A stretch of 64,000 nt of DNA from Atherix ibis. Taxonomy: Eukaryota > Arthropoda > Insecta > Diptera > Athericidae. Below, piece after piece: positions 24,073 through 34,634 of this stretch (the stretch's first letter is position 1; each line of letters starts with the position of its first letter). The position numbers and the translations under genes are program-made. The stretch lies in contig OY282605.1 of NCBI GenBank assembly GCA_958298945.1, positions 37,860,811 through 37,924,810 of the forward strand, read 5' to 3'. The notes under the pieces are model-generated. The model saw nothing but the letters and a program-made list of their open reading frames with translations, had not been told where the DNA came from and searched no databases.

Positions 24073-25725
24073 CAGTGGCGGTCATATTTTTAGAAACGAT
24101 AATTTTTTTAAAAAGAATTGGTTATATATCCTGAAAAAACGTACGGAAAGTCTAAAAATTTGGGAATTTAGTACAAATATATCCTGTGTTGAGGAAGAAA
24201 ATAATTTTATTTAATTAACTTTTTATTTAAAATAGTAAGTAACAAAATATGTAAAACAAGTTCGTATTGGCTGGTCTTATAATTAGAAACCAATAAAATA
24301 AATCACATTTTCCTTTGGTAATATCACATCAAAAATAAAAAAAATAAAAAAAATCCTTTTTGGTGATCAGTATTTGGTTGGGTATCCTTTATTTTTTATG
24401 ACCGCCGCACAACGTTTTGGCATACTGGCTACTAAGTTCTGGCAAACCTTAATATTTATTTTGCTCCAAATATTTTCAATATTTTGAAGCAGGTGTCCTT
24501 GATTTTTCGAAGTCCTGCTCCTCAATCCTTTTTGAACATGTGCCCATAAGTTCTCAATAGGATTGAGGTCAGGACTCTGCGCTGGCCAGTCTAATACATT
24601 AATTTTATTCTCCGTAAACCAACACTTCACTAACCGTGAAGTGTGTTTAGGATCATTATCGTGTTGAAAAATATAGGAGACAGGCATATTATCGTCACAA
24701 TATGGTTCCATTATATTTTTCAATATATTTTTGTACCCGTGTTGGTCCATTCGTCCGTCGATTTTGAATAGCGGACCAACCCCACGCCAGGAAAATGAAC
24801 CCCAAACCATTATATTACCACCACCGTGTTTGATTGTTTTAATGGTATACCTTGGGTCCAATTCTTTATTTTTCGGACATCTAACGTAGACCTAACCATC
24901 GGACCCGATCAAATTAAATTTTGACTCGTCACTCCACAGGACTTTTCGCCAGAATGGCAGCTGTTTATTTAAGTGCTCTTTTGCAAAAGCTAACCTGCGC
25001 TTTATGTTTCTCTTTGAAACGCTTGGTTTTTTGCGAGCAATGCACCCACGCAGTCCTGCTTCGTTCAGCCTACGTCGAATTATCCTTTCTGACAATTTTT
25101 GCTATAAATCGTTCGATACAGCCATATTTATTTCCTTAGCGGTTAGAAAAGGGTTTTTTTTGCTCATTCTGGTAATAGCCCTGTCCTCTCTTTGTGTCGT
25201 TTTTCGCGGTCTGCTCCGACGCATCCTGTTTGTATAACTTCCGGTTTCAGAGTATGTTTTAACTGCATTAAAAATCATCTTTTTGGAACACTTAAGATCC
25301 GCAGCAATAGTTTCCATTGATAATTTATCCTCGCGATATTTCTTAACAATTAACCGTCGAATTTCCGGTGTACAGCTCTTTTTTTTCCCCATAGTACTGT
25401 TACATAATATTGTTTTAAAGCACTACTAATAAATGCAATCATTTAAAATTATACTTACTTTCAAAATTTTATATTATCATTAAATTTAGTACACTGTTTC
25501 TAATTATATGTCAACGTTCTTTCAAAATTAATTTCAACTGCGAATTTCAAATGGTTAAACGCATGATGCTGAATAAAAATCCGTTTGAATTCTATTTTAA
25601 GAACAAAAATTAAGAATAAATAAAAATGAACGGTACTTATTTGTCTACAATACCATTGTAATCAAAGCAAATACAAATAAGTAAAACTGAATTTTGACTC
25701 GTTTCTAAGTATAAGTCCGCCACTG
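24073..25725 (-). mobile_element. Tc1-like transposon with IR/DR ends, nearly intact
   Basis: The element lies between TA dinucleotides (24071-24072 and 25726-25727) and has inverted ends CAGTGGCGGTCATAT and CAGTGGCGGACTTAT. A second, internal binding-site-like copy lies inside each end: TTATAATTAGAAACC at about 24278 and, on the other side, ATATAATTAGAAACAG (minus strand, about 25500). This reproduces the inverted-repeat/direct-repeat layout known from several Tc1-type elements. Length 1653 bp is typical. One transposase frame fills the middle. Confidence 0.9.
24367..25392 (-). pseudogene. Tc1-like DD34E transposase, two in-frame TAG stops
   Basis: From the start codon at 25392 to the natural stop at 24367 there is one uninterrupted frame of 342 codons, apart from two TAG codons at 25099-25101 and 24889-24891. 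The N-terminus (about residues 1-60) is the paired-like helix-turn-helix DNA-binding region. SRPRKTT at about residue 60 resembles the GRPR motif. The catalytic triad is visible: D in WSDESKFN, D in FQHDNDPKHTS and E in SPDLNPIENLW, with 34 residues between the last two. Normal length for the family is about 340 residues. Both lesions are nonsense changes; no indel has accumulated. As it stands no full-length enzyme would be made without readthrough. The sequence belongs to the Tc1 clade of the IS630-Tc1-mariner superfamily. Confidence 0.9.
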
Positions 25726-25857
25726 TAAGTGTATTGTGCAGTGATCATTTTATAAAATAAAATTTTTTTTTTAGTTGCAATTACTGCCATTTCAGATTAA
25801 GACATAGACGATAAGAAGGAAAGAAACGAAAATTATCGGTGAATGCATACACATATA

Positions 25858-26167
25858 CAGGGTGGGCCAACTGATTTAAAATGCATATAACTTTTTTATT
25901 TTTTTTAATTCTTTTTTTGTTTTTTTTTTATTTTTTTTAATTTCGGAGGCAGAAATGTTGCGCATCGTATTGCAAAATGTCTTAGAAAGCGCCATTAACT
26001 GCCAACAAAAAAATGGAAGTCATTTAAGGGATATTATTTCTCACACATAGATTAAAAAGAATTTAATAAATTACACTTTCATTTAAAAAAAAAAAACAAA
26101 TAAAAGCATTTAAAAATACAAAATTTATTTGCATTTTAAGTCACTAAGTCCAATTTGGCCCACCCTG
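25858..26167. mobile_element. MITE with CAGGGTGGGCC ends
   Basis: It begins CAGGGTGGGCCAA after TA (25856) and ends TTGGCCCACCCTG before TA (26168), giving a 310-bp non-coding element. Subterminal phrases TTTAAAATGCATATAA and TTTGCATTTTAAG are also roughly inverted. The interior is poly-A/T-rich. Ends of this type are common among insect Tc1/mariner-type MITEs; the mobilising transposase is not identified here. Confidence 0.8.
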
Positions 26168-26499
26168 TATATGGATGCACTTACATGTATGGATCCGCGA
26201 TTATCTGAATGTTGTTTGCAATCCGTATGTCTATTCTGCACAATCAAGGTTCTTAAGTCAATAAATAATTTTTGTTTTGCGCAAATTATTTTTTTTTAAA
26301 TAATGAAAGTTTAAGTAATTAAAGTTCAAGCAATTAAAGTTCAAGTGTTGAATATGCGCACACAACCCGTGCCAAATGAAAGAGATTTTATTGATTTATT
26401 GATAAATAAAAATAAGAGCAGTTGATAAATTAAGTATATTTCTAGTTGATTGTGATTAATTCAAGGTGAAATTTTCAAATTGATTTACTTTCTTTGACG
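26168..26499. other. AT-rich spacer
   Basis: Positions 26300-26346 contain two near-identical AATTAAAGTTCAAG units and one diverged unit. No gene seen. Confidence 0.4.
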
Positions 26500-27541
26500 T
26501 ACAATTTTTTCAAAATATAATTTCGTTGATTTTTTTTGTTGAATTTTCTTCCAAAACTACTAAACAATGCGATCAAATTGTAAAAAGTTTTAATAAACTT
26601 CGAAATTCTGCCATGGCCACGTTTTCCGCTCGGTGGATATGTTAATAAGAAAAATCGTCTAATATGGGGCTCTGAAAACCCACAAGTGACTGTAAAAGAG
26701 CCATTATATATATATATGCAAAAAGTTACTGTTCGGTGTGAATTATGGTCTGTATGTGTCAATATTTCTTTGAAAATAAAGAAGGAGATACAGTAATCGT
26801 CAATTCTGAGCCTTATGAACGCATGATAACCGACTTTTTTTGGCCTGTACTTGAGGATTTTTATGTGGATCATATGTGGTTTCAACAAAACCTATACGAC
26901 ACCACTAATTTTGACTTTATTGCTCGAAAAGTTACCAGTATGCGTCATTTTGCGATTTTTTAAAAAAAATAAGCAAAATTACCACATATGTGACTCTATA
27001 AAACCCACAAGTCAATGTAGTGAAGTCATTTCTTATGAGCAATTTTTTGATTTAAATTTTGAAGATATAATAAATTTAAATCAAAAAAATTGTTCAGAAA
27101 ATTGATTTAAATCTGGAATTTTGTGGTTCTAACAAAAACAGCATCACAAGCAAAAAAAAAAACATAATAAATTTAGGCTTTATTGCGCGAAAAGTTCCTA
27201 GAACGCGTAATTTCGATATTTGGTCGATATCAATTGGCCTCCACAAGATCATGCAATTTGATGCCGTTGCAATTTTTTCTTTTCAGAAATATATAAAATA
27301 CTATTATATATTTACCTAGACAATTTTTAAATTATTAAGCATTTAAAAATTTAATTCAATCTAGTAATTGTGAAATTACAGTCTGAACTGTAGGAAAAGG
27401 TCTTAAAAAAATTACCCCAAAACGAGCGAGCCTTGCAACAAGTGTTTTGGCAGTTATTTGAATAATATTCAATTTCATACATAATAGCACAAATAAATTT
27501 TTTTATTAATCTTTACTTTCCTTACCACAATTTGGATAAAC
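26500..27541 (+). mobile_element. Family A transposon copy, best reference for the family
   Basis: Plus-strand phrases run in the family order: CTCGGTGGATATGTTAATAAG (GYVNK), GGGCTCTGAAAACCCACAAG (SENPQV), AAAGTTACTGTTCGGTGTGA (VTVWCE), then the frame 26745-26963 with FFENKEGDTVIVNSEPYERM and DFFWPVLEDFYVDHMWFQQN. ARKVPRTRNFDIW follows at 27185, then a decayed acidic-site region. The 3' end is CACAATTTGGATAA at about 27528-27541. The second catalytic D (in FQQD) is changed to N, and frameshifts are present. The architecture matches insect Tc1/mariner-superfamily transposases annotated with a DUF4817-type helix-turn-helix. Confidence 0.75.
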
Positions 27542-28374
27542 TTTAATTTATATTGACTTTTATAATTATCAATAATATTAACTGACACTCGAGACAAAAA
27601 CTTGCATAATCGACAGAATGGTCTCATACCGGAAAAGACCTAAAATATTTTCAAGGACAATCATCAGTCATTTCCTGTCTTGAGTTAGCGGAAATATCTG
27701 CATTTCACCAGCTTGTCCCATGTAAGAGTACAGAATAACTTTTCTTCTTGCATGCCATTAATTTTGGTCATCGGTTTTTTTCTTTCTTTCCTTTTTCATA
27801 ATGTAAATATGCTGCCTAGTTAATTAAGAAAGAAAAAGTAACCTTATACACCTTAATATTTTTTTAAATAAAATAATAAAATTCATGTTAACTCGTAAAA
27901 AAATTTGCAAGAAATAATAAAAAAACAAAACCAATCCCAGAAGTTGAATGGATTTTTCTAGTTCTCCTTGGAGTGGTCGATCGATGGACAAATTGTCCGC
28001 TGATCAGAAAGTTCAAAGATACTCGGATCGCGTGATATCTTTTTTATATATTGTATTTTATCTTTTTTTTCATTTAGCTAGCTTTATTTTCTGTCACACA
28101 TTCGCATTCTCTTTCAAAATTAACCTCTTTTCTCTTTAGAAGAGGAAGAAACAATAATTTTCGCCATTGATCGAAGCGATCGAATAGGTTGTCTTGTACT
28201 AGAGAAAAATTTCTTGAATAGGAAAAGAGTTTTTAACCTATTCGATAAAATTAACACCTTGTTTAGCAAGAAAAAAATTTCTTTTTCTTTTTTAACCAAT
28301 TTTAAAAAAAAAAATTTGTTAAGTTTTGAAATGTTTTTTTTCCAAATATTTTTGTATTTGGCTTGTCGGAGAAA
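27542..28374. other. Single-copy stretch, no gene seen
   Basis: Positions 27945-28040 are less AT-rich (GGAGTGGTCGATCGATGG). The 63-codon frame there quickly runs into poly-T. GATCGAAGCGATCGAA at 28169 is a short repeat. No gene is supported. Confidence 0.4.
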
Positions 28375-28570
28375 TCATGACGCATGTTCTAAGAAGTTTA
28401 TTTATTTATATAAAGAACAAAGCTTAATAAGGATAACCTTTTGCCATCTTTCAGCGAGCTTTATAATTCCTCTTTCATAGAAGGGTACCTATCTTTATCA
28501 ACGAAAAACTGAACAAGGTGCTGAGTTACAGTTTTATCTGAATGGAACGTCATGCCACGCAGGCAGGGTT

Positions 28571-28735
28571 GTAGATGTTCATTCAAGCGATTATACTATG
28601 ATTAGACTGCTCGTGCATTGCACGAATTTTGTTTGCAAACAATCTACACAAGCAAAATGCGCAACTCTTTCAGTTGAGCGAAAATGGGAAAATTATCCCT
28701 CTAAATCGTGCAATGCACGCACGGTGTAATCAAAT
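28571..28735 (+). repeat. Family R repeat, copy 2
   Basis: The core 28610-28731 has inverted ends GATTAGACTGCTCGTGCATT and, complemented, GATTACACCGTGCGTGCATT, continuing GCACGA in both, with 4 mismatches in 26. The preceding GTAGATGTTCATTCAAGCGA is shared with copies at 40.9 and 45.96 kb. GCTGAGTTACAGTTTTATCT is present on both sides (28530 and 28737), a duplicated piece of the mariner it sits in. Confidence 0.85.
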
Positions 28736-28774
28736 GCTGAGTTACAGTTTTATCTGAATGGAATAAAACTGTTA

Positions 28775-29080
28775 CAAAGATAGATTGACGGGAACGACAA
28801 AAATAAAAATTGTAAGAGCTTTTTTCAAACTTTCAAATTTTTTATTAGAATATTCTATTGCTCTTTCTTTCACATGCAAATAAATGTAATAACATGAAAA
28901 TATGTATCAATGCGTTTTTTGCGTTTCTTACCGAAACCAGACAGAGAAAAGGAAAAGAGTTAGAATATTTGCATCTCGTTTTTTGGAAGAATAATAAAAA
29001 GGAGAAAGAATAAAAATAATTTTTAACTATTTTTTCACAACCGAAATTTTCTTCTTCTCTCTCTCTCTCTTAGTCGACCG
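28775..29080 (-). repeat. Dispersed repeat S1, inverted copy
   Basis: Reverse complement of 14105-14365: GATTGACGGGAACGACAA at 28781, TAGAATATTTGCATCTCG at 28961 and the CTTCTTCTCTCTCTCTCTCT run near 29050. There is no coding content, and the two copies differ in the middle by indels. Confidence 0.75.
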
Positions 29081-29609
29081 TAGTTTGTTTTCAGGATAGT
29101 TTTAGGGTTTTTTTTTTTATTTGAAAATATGTCTTTCTCCTTTTATGTAATCAAAGTGAACGAGACAGAATGGCGTTAAAAAGGAATTTTTTCAATATTA
29201 TTTTGATAATATTTTGTATATTTTATAAAATGTTTTTTTTTTGTTGCCAGACATAGATTTTTTTTGATTTTGAGGAGAGAATTTTTTTTTATAATATAAA
29301 TTAAATAATTTTATTAAAATATGTGTTGTGTTGATATAAAGATCGTTATACGAATTAATTTCTGTAAGTTAGTTGGGTAAAGTTATTGTAGTATTAATAA
29401 ATAATTTCTGTATACTTTCAAAATTTGAGGTTAACAATTCCTTTTAAAATTTTGTACATAAAATATGAAAAAATTAATTAAAAAACAGATAGTTTCCTCA
29501 ATAATAATAATTTCTTAAATCTATAAAATTATGTTCATTTCTTAATTTACAGAGGTTGGGTATATCAAAAGCAGATAAACTCAATTTCCAATAACATTCT
29601 CATAAAAAA
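29081..29609. other. A/T-rich interior of the interrupted mariner region
   Basis: Low-complexity A/T-rich sequence between repeats S1 and S2. No open frame or recognisable motif. Confidence 0.4.
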
Positions 29610-29705
29610 ATTAGTACTAAATATGTGAAATCACTTCAATCAGTATCCGGGACTCTAATATTATCACAATTAACGAGGTAAGATGTTGCACATTATTGGC
29701 AACTA
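29610..29705 (-). repeat. Dispersed repeat S2, inverted copy
   Basis: Reverse complement of 12361-12470, including TTAGTACTAAATATGTGAAAT, AATATTATCACAATTA and AGATGTTGCACATTATTGG. It ends where the mariner middle segment begins. Confidence 0.7.
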
Positions 29706-30400
29706 CTTAAGACTCGCTCTGTTTTTGACGGTTAATCGACCATATGTGAGATTTTGCGTTGTCGTGATGGAATACAACTCCTTTATGATTAACGAGGTCC
29801 GGACGTTTCCGGATGATGGATTCCTTAAACTGTTCAATTGCCGATAGTACACTTCTAAATTGATTGTTTGGTTCCTTGTAAGAAACTCAAAAAATACAAA
29901 ACCTAAAAAATCCCACCACGCTGAGAGCATAACCTTTCTCTGATAAATGTCTGCTTTCGATATCGTTTGCGGCAGATCATTACGCTGGGATCAAAATTGT
30001 TGAAAACAATCCACTTCTTATCACCAGTTATTAATTGCTTCAAAAAAGGATCGTTTTCATCACGTTCCTTTGAGTGCATGAGGAACCCAAATATCGATCT
30101 TGCTTTTTGAGGGCATTAAGAAACTCAAATATCGAGCTTGCTTATATATGCCAGCTTCTTCAGGTGATCGTGTAATGCTAGTTTGACTCAATTTATGCCT
30201 TTATTTTATCGTCATCAACCTCGGTTAGCCTTCCAACCTCGGTTAGCCTTCCTGAAAAAGTTCGATCTTCCATCTTCAACTTATTGTAAAATCCATAAAA
30301 AATAAATAAAATGGATCAATTTTATTTTAAAATAAAGCTTAAACTGTCAGTTATTAAAGGATAACAATAGCATAGATACAAATAATTCTAGTACTTCCAA

Positions 30401-31804
30401 AAATGAACAAATGCCGTCATGACTTTTCCGACAACCAAATCTATTGAATATAAAATGTTATACTTTTTATATTATTGTGTTTAGAAAATCTTAAATTATC
30501 TCTTACCAATGCCATATGCATATTAGTCAGTGTGCAGAGATAGTCCAGAACAACAATAGAATTACAATCATTTAACATAGGCTATTTTCAACTCTTTCCG
30601 TTGTCTAAATATGCATAATCATTTAACAAATGCCGCCCCCTTCCCACCTTAAATATTCATATTACCCCATAGGCTGTGCTATCACTTATCACAACATAAC
30701 TCGACCACTAAGTCAAGTCCAGTAATTATGTAATGACATCTAATTGCCCTATAATTTTATTCATTTTCCTTCTCTTAATGTCCCTTTCCTCCAGTCTGGT
30801 CCCAGCCACCTTTTTTCCCCCTAACCATATTTCCTACTAACTATCATCCATCAGCCTTACTACCCTTAACAAAATCGTTTCCTTTTAACATTTAATCACT
30901 ACTCGTCTAGGCGATGGTGGTGAAATTTTTAAACCTTGCAGATGACCATTCTAAGAGCACTTCTCAGTTCTGGTCAATTTTGTTTGTAGCTCAAATCTCT
31001 ACTCTATCTATAAGAATCTGAAGTATTTATCTCCCCATTCTGGATATAATTTCGTTGCTAAAAGAGATGAATGCGCTTCATAATTTATAGTACGGATGTT
31101 CATAGTCTCTGGTAAGTAGCAGTGTCCCAGAAAACCTAAACTAACACTTCCCCACCATGTTGGGGGATCTCTTATACCAGAGTGAAAAACCCCAATGTGA
31201 TAGATGATGAGAATAGAAAAGAATTTCGAACAAGGAAGGTGGGGAAGGGGGAAAAGGGGCTGGTGATAAGAGGAAGAGGTATGGTAAATAAAGAGACACA
31301 ATCACTTCGAACAAAGACCGCAATTGCTAATGACATTTCTAATTGCTTTCATAAAACTAAGTACGACTACGTATGGTCATACAATAACACATACATATGG
31401 AAAGTCTTTGTACATGTCCCCATTAAGGTCTTTAACTACGATTAGAATAGAGAAACGATAAAGTCCCACAAACACATACTCTCGTATTTGCAGAAATTTC
31501 GCATGCAATTTTACATTTCTCTTAGGCCCAAATAGCTTTAATCGATTGTCACCAAACTTTTTAAATGCACCCATTATTCAAATTGCATTTATTTATAATT
31601 TTTTATCAATAAAAAAAAATTATTTTCTTATTTCATTAACTGTTCTTATTTAACGTTATTATATAATTGAAGTTTTGTTTTATTTTTGTCAAAACCAGAA
31701 CACATAAATACAACCTTTTTTTATATGGATAGTATAGTGGTCGTCTATTATTATATAAAATATTATTAATTGTCGATATATTCTAGTACCTCACAGAATT
31801 ATGC
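30401..31804. other. Single-copy stretch, no gene seen
   Basis: Positions 30580-31560 are GC-richer and non-repetitive, perhaps intronic or regulatory DNA. Overlapping frames at 31008-31445 on both strands have biased composition and no domain. No splice-consistent gene could be assembled. Confidence 0.4.
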
Positions 31805-31810
31805 GTACAG

Positions 31811-31845
31811 TACAGTGAGGGATAAAATTAAATGGACGGACAGTA
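31811..31845 (+). repeat. Possible solo terminal repeat of a Tc1-type element
   Basis: TACAGTGAGGGATAAAATTA followed by AATGGACGG resembles the outer end of insect Tc1-type elements (TA, then CAGTGxxGG, then A-rich). No matching inverted end was found in the window, so this would be a solo end. Confidence 0.3.
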
Positions 31846-32044
31846 ATGATAATCGCTCATACCTTTTGTTCTCTGCATATTGAATTTTTCTAAATTCATT
31901 AATTATTGCCTATTATTAATATGATATAATAAATTTATATAGTTAGGCAAAAAAAAGGATATTTGTGTGATAATTAATGATAATAAAAGGTCTACAAAAA
32001 TATATATAGAGTCTAATAATTAAAACATTTTTTTTTCAATAGGG

Positions 32045-32600
32045 TTGAAATTGGCCATGTTGACAGCTCTGTCATTCAATTTTTTGACAAGTTCACAGCA
32101 GAAGACTTACCATTTATTGCAATATCTTCAATTTAGCTCAGAAATTATATTTAACAAAATTCAAACACATTCAGAAAATAATCGATTTGCGGAAGCTGCT
32201 TTTTCAGAAAAAAATCCTCTTCTCGGAGGAAGCTCATTTTCACTAAGACTGCTATGGAAACAAGTAAAATTATAACTTTAGAAATCTAAAAAATCCAAGA
32301 CCATCTGATAATCCATGTATCACTGGTGCTACAGTCTTTTTAAAAGAGATATGGTAACCAATTTTGTATGGCCTATTTTTGATGATATGGATATCGACGC
32401 CTTGTGGTTTCAACAGAACGACATTACGTACCGCACTGCCCAAGAAATAATCGATTTATTGAAAAGCGAATTCAAAGAATGTCTAATTTCGCGAATAGAT
32501 GATGTCAATTATGCCGTTGGACTTCTTCTTGTAAAGCTATGTAAGAGCTGAGGTTTATGAAAATAGTCTACAAATAATTCAAACCACAATTACGCAAAAA
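32045..32600 (+). mobile_element. Family A transposon copy, coding remnant
   Basis: Around 32235 a frame reads EEAHFH, the first catalytic acid region, followed by a decayed GYGNK.NYNF and NLKNPR. The frame at 32315-32551 keeps MVTNFVWPIFDDMDIDALWF, QQNDITYRTAQEIIDLL and ECLISRIDDVNYA, matching the region around the second catalytic residue (D to N here) up to the SRFGDVNW strand. Terminal repeats were not found. Its right edge lies about 100 bases from the poly(A) signal of the candidate gene. Confidence 0.75.
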
Positions 32601-32727
32601 TGTGATTGAAAGCATCCATATACCATATGTAAACGTAGTTGTGGTAAATATTACTTTTTATTCATAAATTATAAAGTCTCTATAACATATTTCAATAATG
32701 AATAACGGAATTTTCACAAAAAATGTG

Positions 32728-32733
32728 TTTTAT
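32728..32733 (-). promoter_or_regulatory. Candidate poly(A) signal AATAAA
   Basis: AATAAA on the minus strand, about 60 bases after the stop codon of the predicted second exon (32794). Such hexamers are common in AT-rich DNA, so it is only supporting evidence. Confidence 0.4.
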
Positions 32734-32793
32734 TAAAAATTTAAAAGAAAAATTCTAATTTTTAGACCTTCTGCTATGTTTAAATGAAAAAAA

Positions 32794-33019
32794 TTATTGA
32801 TTTATTTTAAATTTGGATTTTTCGTTAGTTTCGACGGTAGTTTTCGTGCCTGTTCCCCTGCTAGATTCGCTGCTTGTTTTCAAATTGGTTGTGACGCTTG
32901 ATTTTGTGATGGTTTTTATGTGTATCGGTTTACACAATGCTTGTTTTAAAGTTGGATTTATGGCTGGTTGCCATTTGCTCATATAGCCCATATGACCAGA
33001 TATTATTTTTTCATTAGTT
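32794..33019 (-). CDS. Candidate exon 2 of secreted-protein gene (C-terminal part)
   Basis: Minus-strand acceptor: a pyrimidine-rich run (CTATTTTTTGCTGCTGGTTT) then AATTAG, with the exon starting at 33019. The first base completes the split codon left by exon 1 (AG plus A gives Arg), and the frame then stays open for 74 codons to TAA at 32794. The encoded tail begins TNEKIISGHMGYMSKWQ, contains one Cys, and ends in a Ser/Thr/Lys-rich segment. It has no recognised domain. The intron would be 955 nt (33020-33974). The phase match and pyrimidine tract support the link to exon 1, but with one third of acceptors matching by chance this is not proof. A different, more distal exon is possible. Confidence 0.4.
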
Positions 33020-33974
33020 CTAATTAAAACCAGCAGCAAAAAATAGAATCGGTTCTATTTCTGAAATGTAGCTTGAAAACTAGTAGAGGGAGAATCAGTA
33101 ACGTCATTTCTAGCACCGCACCCAGCACAGTAACAAGCTAGAAAACAACCCGGAAAACTAGAATTGTCTGAAGCGGGCTTTACTTTCTTGTGGAAATTTT
33201 GGGTGGGACAATTATCGAGCGATGATGACCGTTATTCTTTTGCTCTTAATTGAACGATATAGAATTGCACAATATTTGGTTCCAAGATCGTACTACCCTT
33301 AGCCTAGTTTCTGTGAAACAACCTTAAATCAATGGTCTATACCAATAAAAAAACAATACTTTCGGCACTGTAAAATAACTTAATTAAAGCCATCGGTAAG
33401 ATTAAGCCCGATTTATACGAAAGAGACATATAAAATCGGTACTTGTCAGATCACCTTCTACAAACAACCCGTATACCACAATTTAAACAACAACATTATT
33501 TTTAAAATAATAAAGTTATCAAAATGTACTTTAATTGGCATTAAAGCATATTTATTAAAACTCATATAAAACTGTTTTGATTTCATTTTAAATATTAAAT
33601 ACTTTTAATGAAAAACCCACTTTTGTGGTGCAAATTTTTACAAGTAATTTCATATTTTATTAAATTTTCCAATTAAATTATTTGAATAAACTGTTTTTTA
33701 TTATTATATTTATTCTAGTTTAATATATTTGTAAAAATAATCCATAAAATTGGGTTTTATGAAAAAAACTAAAATTTTTTTCTTTGTTGGAGATGCACTG
33801 ACATACCTTGAGAAAAAAAACTTCTCAAGCGGTATTGGGATACTTTTTTGACTCACTTAATATGAATACACAGAATTTTGCCAATAATGACAACAGGATA
33901 ATAAAATTTATTGCTTTCACTCGATCGTTTTTGACTTTTTCCCATGACTGGCATACATTGGTGTTGTGTCTTAC
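33020..33974 (-). other. Predicted intron of the secreted-protein gene
   Basis: Bounded by a CAG|GTAAGA donor at 33974 and a TTTTAATTAG acceptor at 33020-33021 on the minus strand. A/T-rich, with no open frame of note and no transposon signature seen. Confidence 0.4.
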
Positions 33975-34417
33975 CTGGAATTGTAGCTGATGCTAGTCTC
34001 TTTGGCAGTTAGTCCCTTAAATGAGATTCTCCTCTCTAGTTCACCATCTGTCAGGTAATCGGTAAGAATAAAAAACTCCTTATCAATCCATTCTGGTAGA
34101 TCAGTGAACCTTTTTAACACATCACCAGGGGAATGCCTTCTACTATGTTTTGTGTGAACTTTTTCACTACTATCATCTCCTAGTATACTATTCATGTTAT
34201 TTGCATGATTTTTATCAACTCTAGCCAATAAGTTACTATCATCCGCAACTACTAGACTCCTACGATTACTATTATCAGCAATATTATTATATTCAGGTAA
34301 TCTTAAATTATTTTCACCAACATTTGAATACCCGACAACACATTGATTTAAAACAGTCAATAAACAAATTAAACTTATTATTATCGCAAAACTAAATTTA
34401 CACATTTTAATTTCCAT
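33975..34417 (-). CDS. Candidate exon 1 of a secreted, dibasic-rich protein
   Basis: Start at 34417 (MEIKMCKF; a second Met at residue 5 is also possible). Residues 5-30 form a classic signal peptide: a short basic start, a hydrophobic core (FAIIISLICLLTVL) and likely cleavage near VVGYS. The mature part has about 115 residues in this exon, is Asn/Asp-rich and cysteine-poor, and contains dibasic sites (NRRS, SRRH, LKRF, ERRI) as in prohormones cut by furin-like or prohormone convertases. The exon ends in a strong donor, TCCAG|GTAAGA. Without splicing, the frame would stop at once in that donor (AGG TAA). Two exons give 222 residues. I did not recognise the family. A neuropeptide or peptide-hormone precursor is one reading; no amidation motif (GKR/GRR) is seen. 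Confidence 0.55.
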
Positions 34418-34634
34418 TTCTTCTTTTCAATTTTCTTTGTTTTACTTTATTTTTATTAATTATTAAGTAATAGTTTTTTTTTTAATAATATTTATTAAAA
34501 GTGTATCTTTTAAATCAATTAATAATAGACTTTAATGATAAAGTTGAGTCCAATTCAAATTGATCGTATTTGATAGTTTTTCGTTTTCAATTTTCTTCTT
34601 CACTAATACACCTTAATTAATTTCAATGTTCTCT

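Larger units (their letters stand above)
28375..30400 (-). pseudogene. Mariner copy (irritans-like), interrupted by repeats
   Basis: Minus-strand pieces in transposase order: N-terminal region near 30280-30200 (LTEVDDDKIKA), first catalytic D region near 30060-29990 (DPFLKQLITGDKKW), LSAWWDFLGFVFFEFLTRNQ at 29927-29870, QLNSL and a decayed HHDN region near 29780, and the C-terminal tail near 28500-28400 (FYERGIIKLAERWQKVI). Family R copy 2, repeat S1 and repeat S2 sit between the tail and the middle. The sequence upstream of the N-terminus (30300-30400, including AACAATAGCATAGAT) is shared with the 40.7-41.7 kb copy. It is an old, inactive element that received several later insertions. Confidence 0.75.

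Noticed and set aside
26475..26888. 137-codon minus-strand open frame
   Set aside because: It is antisense to the family A transposase remnant (FFENKEGDTV on the plus strand).
32794..33039. The 81-codon minus-strand frame as a separate gene
   Set aside because: Its start lies inside the pyrimidine-rich acceptor region, and its frame fits better as the second exon of the 34.4-kb gene.
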